37,135 nt of DNA from an uncultured bacterium (GCA_905480285.1 CAJQPT010000025.1:1-37135); one strand, 5' to 3'. Shown: positions 1-9,128, counted from the first letter of the stretch. The notes: generated by a model not told the origin, from the letters alone. A program made the numbers and translations.

Positions 1-1154
1 GCGTGCCGGAGTCCGAGGAGGTGGCGACGGTCATCTTCTCCAGCGGCAGCACCGGGGTCCCCAAGGGCGTCATGCTGACCCACTCCAATATCCTCTCCAA
101 CGTCCAGTCGGTCCTCGAGGTCATCGCGCTCGGGCCCGGGGACGGGGTGCTCGGGATCCTGCCGTTCTTCCATAGCTTCGGGTACACGGTCAGCCTCTGG
201 GCGACGTTCCTCTCCGGCGCGCGGGGCGTGTACCACGTGAACCCGCTGGAGGCGAAGGTCGTGGGGGAGCTCTCGCAGAAGGGCGGCGTCACTATCACGA
301 TCGCGACGCCGACCTTCTATCAGTCCTACCTCCGTCGCTGCACCAAGGAGCAGTTCGCGGGGATCCGTGTCGCCCTCTCGGGCGCGCAAAAGCTGAACCA
401 GGGGCTCGCAGACGCGTGGAAGGAGAAGTTCGGCTCGGAGCTCATGGAGGGCTACGGCTGTACGGAGGCGGCGCCTGTGGTCTCGGCGAACCTCCCCGGG
501 GGCGCCGACCGGCCCCCGCGCCAGCGAGGTCACCGTCAGGGGTCGATCGGACGACCGCTTCCTGGCGTCGCCGTGAAGATCGTGGACCCTGACGTCTACC
601 CCGCCGAGGTCATCGAGCGCGAGGCGGGAGATGCCGGCCTCATCCTTGTGAAGGGGCCGAACGTGATGAAGGGCTACATGGGCATGCCGGAGAAGACGGC
701 CGAGGTCCTCCGCGACGGCTGGTACACCACGGGAGACATCGGCTACATCGATCGGGACGGCTTCCTCTTCATCACCGATCGGCTCTCGCGCTTCAGCAAG
801 ATCGGCGGAGAGATGGTGCCCCACGGGCGGGTGGAGGAGGTCATCGGTGACCTCATGTTCGAGCTGCTCGGGCCGAGCAGTGAGGAGGCCGAGGAGGACG
901 GGGTTGTCCCCGAACTAGCTGTGACGGCCGTTGAGCATGCGACCAAGGGAGAGCGCCTCATCGTGCTGCACACGCCGATGCCGTTTGACATGGATGAGCT
1001 GAAGGGGCGCCTCTCCGATAGCGACCTGCCTGCCCTGTTCCGGCCCGCGCCGAACGCCTGGGTCGAGGTGGCGGAGCTCCCCAAGCTGGGGACCGGCAAG
1101 CTCGACCTGCGGGGCCTCTCCGAGCTGGCGCGAGAGCTCGTCGCGTCCCAGTGA
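1..1154 (+). CDS. AMP-binding acyl-CoA/acyl-ACP synthetase, 5' end cut by window
   Basis: C-terminal part of an adenylate-forming enzyme that activates a fatty acid with ATP before transfer to CoA or ACP. The fragment opens just before the ATP-binding loop SSGSTGVPKG (fragment residues 13-22), followed by the motif GYGCTEAAPV and the hinge region YTTGDIGYIDRDG with the FSKIGGEMV stretch. It ends at a TGA after a C-terminal domain containing the expected GTGKLD lysine motif. The short spacing and the wording around the loop resemble the synthetase domain of Aas-type proteins (acylglycerophosphoethanolamine acyltransferase/acyl-ACP synthetase, often fused to MFS and PlsC domains), but the upstream part is not visible, so fusion cannot be judged. 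The reading frame is open from the first base. Family assignment is firm; the substrate is unknown. Confidence 0.9.
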   Translation, partial: VPESEEVATVIFSSGSTGVPKGVMLTHSNILSNVQSVLEVIALGPGDGVLGILPFFHSFGYTVSLWATFLSGARGVYHVNPLEAKVVGELSQKGGVTITIATPTFYQSYLRRCTKEQFAGIRVALSGAQKLNQGLADAWKEKFGSELMEGYGCTEAAPVVSANLPGGADRPPRQRGHRQGSIGRPLPGVAVKIVDPDVYPAEVIEREAGDAGLILVKGPNVMKGYMGMPEKTAEVLRDGWYTTGDIGYIDRDGFLFITDRLSRFSKIGGEMVPHGRVEEVIGDLMFELLGPSSEEAEEDGVVPELAVTAVEHATKGERLIVLHTPMPFDMDELKGRLSDSDLPALFRPAPNAWVEVAELPKLGTGKLDLRGLSELARELVASQ

Positions 1155-1164
1155 GAGGGCCCAA

Positions 1165-1203
1165 CGGGAGAATCCAGCGCGAGAATCCAGTGGGAGGACC
1201 CGG
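1165..1203. repeat. 13-bp imperfect tandem repeat, three units
   Basis: Three adjacent 13-bp units (1165-1177, 1178-1190, 1191-1203). The first two share GAGAATCCAG and the third is degenerate. The array lies in the spacer between two genes whose stops converge. No function is evident. Confidence 0.6.
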
Positions 1204-1264
1204 TGAGGGGGGCGTCGACCGGAGCCTGCCGGGGTCGGGCTCGAACTCCCCCCTCGGGAGGTGA

Positions 1265-2281
1265 TCAGAGCACGGAGAGCGTGGCCTTGTAGGTGAGCGC
1301 CGCCGAGAGCTCTGCGGCGAGCTGGGTGTCGACGTCCATCTTCAACCGCGCGGCGACCTCACCCTCGAGCTCGATCTCGACCAGCTGTCCCGCGGCGAGA
1401 TCGAACCGGCCCACACCCTTGAAGCTGATCTCGCCGTCGAGGCTTCCGGTCGACCCTTTCGGCGTCTCCGCGTCGCCACCGGCGGCCTCCTCGACCATGT
1501 CCACGAGATCGTCGACCTTGAACGAGCCTTCCATGGCGTAGTCGATGATGGCGACACCCTCTGACACCTCGCGGAGAGTGCCCTGCCCCTCGAGCTCCAC
1601 CTCGTCAAGGATCCAGCGCGCCCCGACCGAGATCGCGGGTCCCTCCATCTCCTCCCAGCCGTCGAGCGCCGCGGCGCACTGCGCCACGAGGTCCATCGTG
1701 CGCCCCGCGTACTCGCTGGCGTCGAGCTCGAAGGAGTCGCCGACCAGGACGGGCGCGTCGGGGAGCAGGTCAGCGAACGGTGCCGAGAGGGTGAGGCTCC
1801 TCGTGAGCTCTTCCTCAAGGTCGTCGCCGAAGAGGTCCTCGTCGGAGAGGTCCTCGACCTGGACCTCGCCGTCCTCGTTCGAGGTCAGGAGGTAGCTGCG
1901 ATCGTTCAGCGGGAGATCGAAGGCCTCGTTCATCTCCTTCGTGCGCGGTCCTTGCTCGGAGGTGATGTCCGCCTCCATGGTCTGCCCGGCGAAGTCCACG
2001 CGCTTGCTCTGGGCTCCCCCGCCTTCGGCGGTGAGGACCTCTTCGGTCCGTGAGGTCTCGGTCGAGAACAGCATCTCCAATCCAATGCCAACGCCCCCGA
2101 CCTCCACGCCATCGATGAGCACGGAGAGCTCGTCGAGCACGCCCTCAAGCCTGCCCTCCGAGGAGATCTCCAGGCGCTGGTCGGCGAGGACCTTCGGGCT
2201 CAGGCTCACGGGGTCTTCGGCGGATCCGCTGGCGGCGGACATCGCGAGGAGGCAGGTGGCGGCGGCGAGCGGGAGTCTCAT
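1265..2281 (-). CDS. Secreted protein of unknown function, tandem paralogue A
   Basis: A 338-residue protein with an N-terminal signal peptide (MRLPLAAATCLLAMSAASGSA) and an acidic body of alternating strand-like segments. The centre is very acidic, around EDLSDEDLFGDD. I do not recognise a catalytic motif. It is clearly related to the next gene upstream on the same strand: both carry ELSVxxDGxEVxGxGIGxE near the N-terminus, a LLPDxPVxxGxxFEL segment in the middle, and an FDLxxGQLVxxEIEG segment near the C-terminus. The start chosen is the ATG at 2281, because it gives the signal peptide at residue 1 and has GAGGA six bases upstream (2288-2292). A start 20 codons further upstream is open but would bury the signal. 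It probably acts in the periplasm or outside the cell. DUF6263-like secreted beta proteins have a similar look, but this is only a resemblance. Confidence 0.8.
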   Translation of the reverse strand: MRLPLAAATCLLAMSAASGSAEDPVSLSPKVLADQRLEISSEGRLEGVLDELSVLIDGVEVGGVGIGLEMLFSTETSRTEEVLTAEGGGAQSKRVDFAGQTMEADITSEQGPRTKEMNEAFDLPLNDRSYLLTSNEDGEVQVEDLSDEDLFGDDLEEELTRSLTLSAPFADLLPDAPVLVGDSFELDASEYAGRTMDLVAQCAAALDGWEEMEGPAISVGARWILDEVELEGQGTLREVSEGVAIIDYAMEGSFKVDDLVDMVEEAAGGDAETPKGSTGSLDGEISFKGVGRFDLAAGQLVEIELEGEVAARLKMDVDTQLAAELSAALTYKATLSVL

Positions 2282-2393
2282 GGTGGTTCCTCGCAGAGGT
2301 GGGGAAGAGGCTGCACCATCGCCACCTGCGGGTCCATTCACGCACTCCGCTGGGACTCATTACATGGGATCCCAGAAAACTTGGCACCTATGA

Positions 2394-2434
2394 CCGCGGG
2401 GCGGCCGTGGAGCGATTCCACAGCCGCCCCGCGG
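2394..2434 (-). terminator. 18-bp hairpin 3' of paralogue B
   Basis: Inverted repeat of 12 bp (2394-2405 with 2423-2434) continued by an inner 5-bp arm (2407-2411 with 2417-2421) and a 5-nt loop. The single mismatch between the arms is C/A on the plus strand, which becomes a U-G wobble in minus-strand RNA. The stem is therefore continuous over 18 bp only in the transcript of the gene ending at 2479. No T-tract follows directly; a TTTT lies about 15 nt beyond. A smaller hairpin (2445-2459, 6-bp stem, ACT loop) sits between it and the stop codon. It is probably a terminator or 3'-end stabiliser. Confidence 0.75.
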
Positions 2435-2478
2435 GGCCCAGGGCGGCTCGACTCGAGCCTCCCTTCTGGAGTCTCAGG

Positions 2479-3510
2479 TCACTCGACTTCGACCTTGAAG
2501 GTCATCGCGATCGTCCCGGACATGGCCGCGGCGGCCTCGGCGCTGGTGCCCTGCATGTCGGCGGCGCCGTCCATCTCCATGGACATGTCACCCTCGATCT
2601 CGAGGGAGACGAGCTGGCCGAGCTCGAGGTCGAACATGCCCGTTCCCGTGAGCTCGAGGCCCATGAGCATGGAGGCCTCGACGCCCGGGGGGATCTCACC
2701 GGCCTCGGGCGAGACCTCGGCGGCGAGGGTCATGAGGTCGTCCATCTCGACGGCGGCGGTCATCACGTACTCGATGGTGGCCATGCCGTCCTCGACGCCG
2801 GTGACCTTGCCGACCGCCTCGATGCTCAGGGCTTCGTAGAAGCTCTCCATCACGACCTCCGCGGCGGCGGCCTCCTCATCACCGAGGTCATCCATGGCCT
2901 CGCCGAGGTCCTCTTCCATGAATTCAGCAGCGAGCTCCATCCACTCGCTGGCGAGCTCGAACTCCTCGCCGATCTCGACGGGCTCGTCCGGAAGCAGCCC
3001 GGCGGCCATGGGCTCGAGGTCGAACATCGCGAGCTCCTCGTCGCTGAGGGCGCCGTCCGCGTCCTCGGTGACGTCCGAAATCTCAAGGTCGCCCTCCTCA
3101 TCGAGGCGCACCTCGATGGTGCGGCCGGCGAGGTCGGAGTCGATGGACTCGTTCATGGTGTCCGACTCGCCCATGGCGTCATAGCTCGCCTCGAACTGGC
3201 CGTCCTGCTCGTCGAAGGTGATCCGCATGGCGGTGACCTCACCGTCCTTCACCTCGAGGATCTCCGTCGTCCTGGCCTCCTTCATCTCCGCCAGGACTTC
3301 GAACCCGATCCCATCGCCCAGGACCTCGGCGCCGTCGACCATGACGGACAGCTCGTCGAGGGCCATATCGGCCTCGCTGGTGGTGCTCACCGTGAAAGTC
3401 TGGCCCTTCTTGAAGCGGAGGGAGAGGTCGACCTCGTCGACGGCGGGCTTGTTGCTGAGGGCCGCGAGGCTGATCAGGAGCGCGGCGCTGGAAGTGAGGG
3501 TGTAGTTCAT
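2479..3510 (-). CDS. Secreted acidic protein of unknown function, tandem paralogue B
   Basis: A 343-residue exported protein with a signal-like N-terminus (MNYTLTSSAALLISLAALS) followed by a Glu/Asp-rich body with no recognised catalytic motif. It shares the same segment order as the neighbouring downstream gene (1265-2281), so the pair arose by tandem duplication. Both keep the D-G-x-E-V/G-x-G-I-G segment and the terminal FDLxxGQLVxxEIEG strand. This copy has a longer helical acidic insert in the middle (ELAAEFMEEDLGEAMDD). The start is the ATG at 3510, which begins the signal sequence. A run of eight C and no clear Shine-Dalgarno precede it, and the frame is open 38 codons further upstream without coding character. 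The gene is followed by tandem hairpins at 2445-2459 and 2394-2434. Confidence 0.8.
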   Translation of the reverse strand: MNYTLTSSAALLISLAALSNKPAVDEVDLSLRFKKGQTFTVSTTSEADMALDELSVMVDGAEVLGDGIGFEVLAEMKEARTTEILEVKDGEVTAMRITFDEQDGQFEASYDAMGESDTMNESIDSDLAGRTIEVRLDEEGDLEISDVTEDADGALSDEELAMFDLEPMAAGLLPDEPVEIGEEFELASEWMELAAEFMEEDLGEAMDDLGDEEAAAAEVVMESFYEALSIEAVGKVTGVEDGMATIEYVMTAAVEMDDLMTLAAEVSPEAGEIPPGVEASMLMGLELTGTGMFDLELGQLVSLEIEGDMSMEMDGAADMQGTSAEAAAAMSGTIAMTFKVEVE

Positions 3511-3704
3511 CGGGGGGGGAATAGGAGAGGGTCGAAAGCGAGCGGTAGCTGTTTTGCTATTGGTTGCGTCAGGGCAGCCTGACCCGCCTCGGGAATCTGG
3601 CTGAAACCTGAATACGGAGCACAAATGTAGCGCCGGCGGCGCAGCGGACGGGGGCGGATCCTGGGAACGTCCAGCCCCCCCGGGACCCCTTCGGGCTCTC
3701 CCCT

Positions 3705-3775
3705 GGGTCCCTCAACTCCCCTGGGTTCCTCAACTCGCTGGGGTCCCTCAACTCGGGGGCCCCTCAGCCGCGGAG
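3705..3775. repeat. 18-bp tandem repeat in the spacer after the DUF1501 gene
   Basis: Three good 18-bp units (3705-3722, 3723-3740, 3741-3758), each containing the core CCTCAACTC, plus a degenerate fourth (3759-3775). The array lies directly downstream of the DUF1501 stop and about 200 bp upstream of the paralogue B start. The unit length is a multiple of three and one frame reads as a Glu-Gly-Pro-Arg-type hexapeptide repeat, but nothing else suggests coding. The rest of the 3511-3780 spacer shows no recognisable gene. Confidence 0.7.
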
Positions 3776-3780
3776 GCCCC

Positions 3781-5244
3781 TCAGGCGAGCCAGTCGTGCT
3801 GCACGTGGCCAAAGACGTCGGTCAGGCGCATGTCGCGTCCATCGAACCGGACAGACAGGCGCGTGTGATCGAGACCGAGGGCGTGCAGGAGCGTTGCGTG
3901 CAGGTCGTGCATCTCCACGGGCCGGTCCACCGCGAAGTAACCGAAGTCATCCGTGGCGCCGAAGCTATGGCCGCCCTTGAACCCGCCACCGGCGAGCCAG
4001 ATGGTGAATCCGTGCGGGTTGTGATCGCGGCCGCGGTTGTCGCCGTCGCCGCCCCCTTGGGCCATCGGGGTGCGACCGAACTCACCGGCGAAGAGCACCA
4101 CGGTGGACTCCAGAAGCCCGCGGCTCTGCAGATCCGCGAGCAGCGCGGCCACGGGCCGGTCCACGGCGCGGGCGTTGTCGGTGTGGCCCTTCTTCAGGTT
4201 GGAGTGCTGATCCCAGCGGTCGTGACCCGTGGCGACCATGGGGACCTGGACAAAGCGGACGCCGCGTTCGACCAGCCGGCGGGCGAGCATGCACTGGCGA
4301 CCGAAGGTCGCCGTCGCCTTGAACTCGTCGTCGATCCCGTAGAGCTCCCGCGTGGCGGCGGACTCGGCGCTCAGGTCCGCGAGCTCGGGAACGGCGGACT
4401 GCATCCGGAAGGCGAGCTCGTAGTTGTCGAGGGCGGCCTCGATGGAGCCGTCGCGCTCACCGCCGCGCTGATCAAGGGCCTCCAGGAGCCTGCGGCGGTT
4501 GGCCTCGCGCTCGCTTCCGGAGTGGGGGCCACGGGCGTGGGCGACCGGCTCACCCTTGGACCGGAAGGTCGAGCCCTGATAGGAGGGGCTCAGGAACCCG
4601 CTGCCGTAGCACTCGATGCCGCCAGGCGGCGTCAGCCCGCCGTCGACGACCACATAGCCGGGGAGGTTCTTGGACTCGGAGCCGAGCCCGTAGGCGCACC
4701 AGGCGCCCACCGACGGCCGCCCGGCCGGGTTGTGCCCCGTGTGCAGCAGATAGTTCGCCGCGGTGTGCTCGGGGAACTTGTTGGTCATGGAGCGGACCAC
4801 GCAGAGCTTGTCCGCCTGCTTTCGGAGCTCCGGGAACAGGTCGCTGATCATCAGCCCGCTCTCCCCGCCGGGCTTGAATTCCCAGTAGGAGGGGAGGACG
4901 GTGCCGATGTTGTTGAACTGGGTCGGCGGCGTGTCGACCGGGATGGGCTTCCCCGCCCAGCGCTCGAGCTCCGGCTTGGGGTCGAACGTGTCCATCTGCG
5001 CCGGACCGCCGTCCATGTAGAGGAAGATCACGTTCTTCGCGCGCGCCGGGAAGTGGGGGGCGCGTGGCGTGAAGGGGCCGCCGCCGTCCAGTGCCCTCCG
5101 GGCGTCCAGGCCCACGCCCGCCGCGCTCGCGGTGGAGCCGAAGAGGGCGCCGGCCGCGAGCGCGCCGAAGCCGTTGGCGGTGCGGGTCAGGAGGGCGCGC
5201 CGGGAAAGGGGCGCGCTGCACGGAAGTCGGTCGTAGGCGCTCAT
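3781..5244 (-). CDS. DUF1501 family protein with Tat-type signal
   Basis: A 487-residue DUF1501 protein, an alkaline-phosphatase/sulfatase-fold family that in planctomycetes is nearly always paired with a PSCyt1/DUF1549/DUF1553 gene. The N-terminus has a twin-arginine signal (S14-R-R-A-L-L, then a hydrophobic stretch to about residue 42). The family segments follow in order: NVIFLYMDGGPAQMDTFDPK, a PGYVVV region, RGVRFVQV, and the C-terminal FAGEFGRTP and DHNP motifs. The start is the ATG at 5244, which overlaps the TGA of the upstream PSCyt1 gene in an ATGA sequence (5241-5244), so translation of the two is coupled. The protein probably functions outside the cytoplasm after folding. Its biochemical activity is not established for the family. 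Confidence 0.93.
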   Translation of the reverse strand: MSAYDRLPCSAPLSRRALLTRTANGFGALAAGALFGSTASAAGVGLDARRALDGGGPFTPRAPHFPARAKNVIFLYMDGGPAQMDTFDPKPELERWAGKPIPVDTPPTQFNNIGTVLPSYWEFKPGGESGLMISDLFPELRKQADKLCVVRSMTNKFPEHTAANYLLHTGHNPAGRPSVGAWCAYGLGSESKNLPGYVVVDGGLTPPGGIECYGSGFLSPSYQGSTFRSKGEPVAHARGPHSGSEREANRRRLLEALDQRGGERDGSIEAALDNYELAFRMQSAVPELADLSAESAATRELYGIDDEFKATATFGRQCMLARRLVERGVRFVQVPMVATGHDRWDQHSNLKKGHTDNARAVDRPVAALLADLQSRGLLESTVVLFAGEFGRTPMAQGGGDGDNRGRDHNPHGFTIWLAGGGFKGGHSFGATDDFGYFAVDRPVEMHDLHATLLHALGLDHTRLSVRFDGRDMRLTDVFGHVQHDWLA

Positions 5245-8200
5245 TCGAGGAAGAGGAACTCCTTCGTGTTGAACAGGGTGTGGGCGAGGTCCACCCACGG
5301 ATCAAGGGCGCCTGACGGAGCGCCGGAGACGTACGCGGTGGCCTGCTCCAGCTCCTGGGGAGAGGGGCGCCGTGCCAGCGTCTGGAGCCAGAGCGCCTCG
5401 ACGGCCGCCGCCGGTGCGCTCCGATCGACACCCTCGGCGAGGGCCACAGCGCGGGCCTCCACGAAGGGATCGTTCAGCATCGCCAGGGCCTGGGCCGGGA
5501 CGTTGGCGGAGGTCCTGCGCCCGTGGCAGGTGGAGGGGGTCGGTTGGTCAAAGACCGTGAGCAGCGGATGGGGGAAGTTGCGCCGCACCTCGATGTAGAT
5601 GGACCGGCGCCCGTCGCCGTCCTCGGGCCCGCTCCGGCCAGGACGGCCGCGGCCGCTCATGAACGGCGTCAGGTGGATCGGGACCGGGGCGCCGAGGGTC
5701 GCCCGATCGAGCTCGCCGCTGGCGGCGAGGAGCGTGTCGCGGACCTCCTCGGCCTCCAGCCGCCGCACGGCCATGTGGCCGAGGAGCCGGTTACTCGGGT
5801 CGAGCTCGGCGGCCGACGCGGTCGGGCGGGTGCTGCGGCCGTAGGCGTCCGTGAGGACGAGGCGGCGCAGCAGGCGTTTGGTGGACCAGCCGTCGGCGTC
5901 AAACTCGAGGGCCAGGTGATCGAGGAGCTCGGGGTGGGTGGGCTTCGCTCCCATCGCGCCGAAGTCGTCGGTGGTCTCGACGATCCCCTTCCCGAAGAGC
6001 GCCTGCCAGGTTCGGTTCACCCAGACCCGCTGCACGATGGCGGACTCTGCGCCGAGGAGCGCCTCTGCGAAGGCGAGCCGGCCGCTCCCCTCGGCGTCCC
6101 GCGCGAGGGGGGCGTCATCGGAGCGCAGGGCGCTCGGCAGCCGTCGGGGAGCGGCCGCGAGCGGGGACTGCCAGCTCCCGCGGTCCAGGACCCGCTCATC
6201 CCGGCCCTCGAGCTCGAGGGCCGCCGGGGCGAGCCGAGACTGTAGGACGCGCCGGTGAAGGATGTAGGCGAGCGTGCCGCGCTCGGGCGCGAGGGCCGCG
6301 CGGACGCGCGCGCGCACCGAGGGGACCTCCGTGGCCATGAATTCTGCGAGGCCGTACAGGAAGCTGCGCTCCCCGTCAGAGAGCGCCCGGCCCTCCACCC
6401 CGCCCGTGCGGACGAGCTCCGCGGCGTCGCGGACGCGCTGGACCACGAAGCGAGCGCGGTCGGCGGGCGTGTCCCCCTCGAGCTCGTCGAGGGATCGGTC
6501 CTCCACCCAGTCCATGGGGAGCGGCGCGGGGAGAGCGCCGTCCCGGGCCACCTCCACCGTGGCCGCGATCTCGCAGGGCCCGCGCCCGGTGGCGGTCAGC
6601 TCCAGGTGGGCCGAGAGGCCCGCGCCCGAGGGCACGTCCTGGATCACCCAGCGCCACTCGCCTCCCGTGTCGAAGGCGCGGGTCGAGCCGCCGTGGAGCG
6701 GCCCCTGCACCAGCTTGTGGGAGGCGATCGGCATCAGCATCCGCCCCTCGCCGCGTACGAGGTGCGCGACCCGGCCGTGCTCCAGGTCGAACTCCGGGGA
6801 GACCAGGGTGCGGCCGGCCTGGACCCAGTTGAGCGACGACCCCCGCGAGGTCGAGGAGTCCACCACCTCCAGGTCTGCCCAGGTGGGGTGACCGACGGCG
6901 GCGGGGCGGGAGGTGATCCCGGCCACCTCGAGCGAGTCCTCACGGAGGTCGAGGAGCACGTCGCCCGCGCCGCGGGGGCCGGGGCCGAACCCGGGGCCGT
7001 TCGTGATCCAGCTCGGGCCCGAGAGCGCGTCGTAACGGACGAGCTCCCTCACGCCGCGGGCGGCGATGGCGACCTCGCCGTCGATGCGATCCAGCCAGTC
7101 CATCCACTGGCGGGCCCCGGCGTCGAAGCGCTCCGACCCCATGGCGTCGATCCAGCCGAGGAGTCGGTCGAGGTCCGCGCCATCCAGCGCGTCGCTGAAC
7201 ACGGCCAGGCGGGCCACGGGGAGGGCCACGTCGAGGACCTCGGGGCCCGGCTCGTCGCTCAGGACAAAGTGGTCGCCGCCGATCTGCCCCCAGCCGCCCT
7301 CGTGCTCGTCCACGAAGCGGATCCGTACCCGCCGCCCCTGGAAGGGCTCGAGATCGAAGCGGGCGGGGGTGAGGGTGTTGGTGCGGTCCGCGCTCGTGGC
7401 GATCAGCGCCTCTCCCGTCTCCGCGTCGATCAGCTCGACCCGGACCGTGGGCTCGTCCCCCCCGTTGACCAGGAAGTGGAGGTAGGACCGGATGACCGTG
7501 AAGGGCGCGCTGGTGAGGGTGCCTACGTAGGCGTCCGCGGAGCCGGGGGCGTCGGGGTGCCCCGCGTAGCTGTTGACGGCCCCTCGGCCACGGGGCTTGA
7601 AGGTCGGCTGGGACGAATGGATGTCATCGCGCCGGACCGGGTGTCCGATGAACGCCTCCCCCTCCCGGACCCAGGGGCCCAGGGAGCAGTCGTCGAGGCC
7701 CTCGCCCTCGAAGTCCTCGAGCACGATGCACGGGCGCAGCTCACCGCGGGCCTCGAAGGCGGCGTCCAGCGCCGCGGCGGCGGCGTCGGTGTAGGGCTCG
7801 GGGGGCGTCACGGTTCGGGCTGCTGCGAGCACCCCGGCGAGCCCCTCCGCCTCGGCCTCCAGCGCCTCCGCCACGGCGTCGCGCGCGGTGATCTGTTGAC
7901 CGTCGATCCAGGCGGCCAGCTCCCGCGCCACGTGCCGGTTGTGGTCATTGGACTCGTACCGGACCTGCCTGGGCGCGGTGGAGAGGGCGAAGCCCGCGAG
8001 GGCGTGGTAGTCCTCGGCGCTGATGGGGTCGAACTTGTGGTCGTGGCAGCGGGCGCAGGCGGCGCCGAGGGCCATGACGGACTTGGACAGCACCTCCACC
8101 TGGTTCGCGATGCGGTCGGTCTGATCCCCCCGCGGCTCCACGGGGGAGTGGACCTCCTCGCCGAGCTGCCAGGCGCCCGTGCCGAGGATCGACTCGTCCC

Positions 8201-9113
8201 AGAGTCCGGACGGGTCCATGCGCGGGGTCTCCACCAGGTCGCCGGCGATGAACTCGGTGATGAAGCGGTCGTAGGGGACGTCCGCGTTGAACGCGCGGAT
8301 GACGTAGTCCCGGTATCGGTACGCGTTGGGGATGGGGTAGTCGAACTCGTGCGCCTTGGTCTCGGCGTAGCGGACCAGGTCGAGCCACCGTCGCGCCCAG
8401 CGCTCACCAAACGCCGGGGACTCGAGGAGCCGATCCACGACGCGCTCCCGCGATGCTGGCGCGGGGTCGTTGAGGAACGCGTCGACCTCTTCCGGCGTGG
8501 GGGGCAGGCCCGTCAGGTCGAAGGTCACCCGGCGAAGCCAGGAGCGAGGCGAGCTGGGCGTAGAGGGCTGGACGCCACGCTCGGCGAGGGCCTCGAAGAG
8601 GAAGGCATCCACCGGGTCCTCGTGGGACGCCAGGGTCGATGGCAAGGCCTCCACAGGCGGCTGGAAGCACCACGGCTGGGTCTCGCTCGCTTCGAAGTTC
8701 AGCGTCTGGGGGAGGTGGGCCCCCATCTCGATCCAGCGCTCGATGGCCTCGATCTCCTCGTCCGCGAGCTTCCCGTCCGGTGGCATCGCGGTGAAGGGAT
8801 CCTCGTAGCGGACCGCCTCGACCATCAGGCTCGCCTCGAGGTCCCCAGGGACGAAGATCGGCTCACCCGCAGCGCCCGCGCGGAGGCCTGCGATGCTGTC
8901 CATCCGGAGGTCCCCCTTGGGCTTCTCCCCGGAGTGACAGTCGACGCAGCGCTCGGCCAGGATCGGGCGGACGCGCGCCTCGAAGTACTCCGCTGCCGCC
9001 GTCTCGTCAGGGGGCCGCTGGGCGAGGTCCTCCTGCGCGGGAGCCCCCGAGGGCTGGGGCGGTCGCGTCGGAGCCGCTGTCAGCGCGGCGAGGAGGAGAG
9101 GGCCGAGGATCAT
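5241..9113 (-). CDS. PSCyt1/DUF1549/DUF1553 planctomycete cytochrome-like protein
   Basis: A 1290-residue exported protein. After a signal peptide, a PSCyt1 cytochrome-c-like domain carries the haem motif CVDCH (residues 56-60) and a candidate distal Met at 110 (TAMPPDG). A DUF1549 domain (about 165-390) ends in a second CxxCH, CARCHDHKFDP (353-363). The long middle (about 460-900) contains a beta-sandwich-like segment with a GGWGxIGGDHF motif resembling a module known from GH32 levanases. The DUF1553 domain (about 1000-1270) has RVWVNRTWQALFG and DDFGAMG. The ATG at 9113 has AGGGG four bases upstream (9118-9122) and follows the oxidoreductase stop by 15 bases. Its stop overlaps the DUF1501 start. 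A periplasmic redox role, perhaps tied to polymer breakdown, is inference. Confidence 0.93.
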   Translation of the reverse strand: MILGPLLLAALTAAPTRPPQPSGAPAQEDLAQRPPDETAAAEYFEARVRPILAERCVDCHSGEKPKGDLRMDSIAGLRAGAAGEPIFVPGDLEASLMVEAVRYEDPFTAMPPDGKLADEEIEAIERWIEMGAHLPQTLNFEASETQPWCFQPPVEALPSTLASHEDPVDAFLFEALAERGVQPSTPSSPRSWLRRVTFDLTGLPPTPEEVDAFLNDPAPASRERVVDRLLESPAFGERWARRWLDLVRYAETKAHEFDYPIPNAYRYRDYVIRAFNADVPYDRFITEFIAGDLVETPRMDPSGLWDESILGTGAWQLGEEVHSPVEPRGDQTDRIANQVEVLSKSVMALGAACARCHDHKFDPISAEDYHALAGFALSTAPRQVRYESNDHNRHVARELAAWIDGQQITARDAVAEALEAEAEGLAGVLAAARTVTPPEPYTDAAAAALDAAFEARGELRPCIVLEDFEGEGLDDCSLGPWVREGEAFIGHPVRRDDIHSSQPTFKPRGRGAVNSYAGHPDAPGSADAYVGTLTSAPFTVIRSYLHFLVNGGDEPTVRVELIDAETGEALIATSADRTNTLTPARFDLEPFQGRRVRIRFVDEHEGGWGQIGGDHFVLSDEPGPEVLDVALPVARLAVFSDALDGADLDRLLGWIDAMGSERFDAGARQWMDWLDRIDGEVAIAARGVRELVRYDALSGPSWITNGPGFGPGPRGAGDVLLDLREDSLEVAGITSRPAAVGHPTWADLEVVDSSTSRGSSLNWVQAGRTLVSPEFDLEHGRVAHLVRGEGRMLMPIASHKLVQGPLHGGSTRAFDTGGEWRWVIQDVPSGAGLSAHLELTATGRGPCEIAATVEVARDGALPAPLPMDWVEDRSLDELEGDTPADRARFVVQRVRDAAELVRTGGVEGRALSDGERSFLYGLAEFMATEVPSVRARVRAALAPERGTLAYILHRRVLQSRLAPAALELEGRDERVLDRGSWQSPLAAAPRRLPSALRSDDAPLARDAEGSGRLAFAEALLGAESAIVQRVWVNRTWQALFGKGIVETTDDFGAMGAKPTHPELLDHLALEFDADGWSTKRLLRRLVLTDAYGRSTRPTASAAELDPSNRLLGHMAVRRLEAEEVRDTLLAASGELDRATLGAPVPIHLTPFMSGRGRPGRSGPEDGDGRRSIYIEVRRNFPHPLLTVFDQPTPSTCHGRRTSANVPAQALAMLNDPFVEARAVALAEGVDRSAPAAAVEALWLQTLARRPSPQELEQATAYVSGAPSGALDPWVDLAHTLFNTKEFLFLE

Positions 9114-9128
9114 CGAGCCCCTAACGTA

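Noticed and set aside
1235-1260. tRNA-like T-arm around GGGCTCGAACTCCC
   Set aside because: The flanking bases do not pair as a 5-bp T stem, and no anticodon or acceptor arm fits on either strand.
2299-3582. A 427-residue plus-strand open frame opposite paralogue B
   Set aside because: Composition is that of a shadow frame (Leu/Asp/Gly/His), and paralogue B is supported by similarity to its neighbour and a signal peptide.
3705-3775. Possible CRISPR array from 18-bp units
   Set aside because: Units are contiguous without spacers and there are no cas genes.
3507-3812. A minus-strand open frame with Gly-Pro-Arg hexapeptide-like repeats
   Set aside because: It spans the 18-bp DNA repeat and overlaps both neighbouring genes; the repeat alone explains the peptide pattern.
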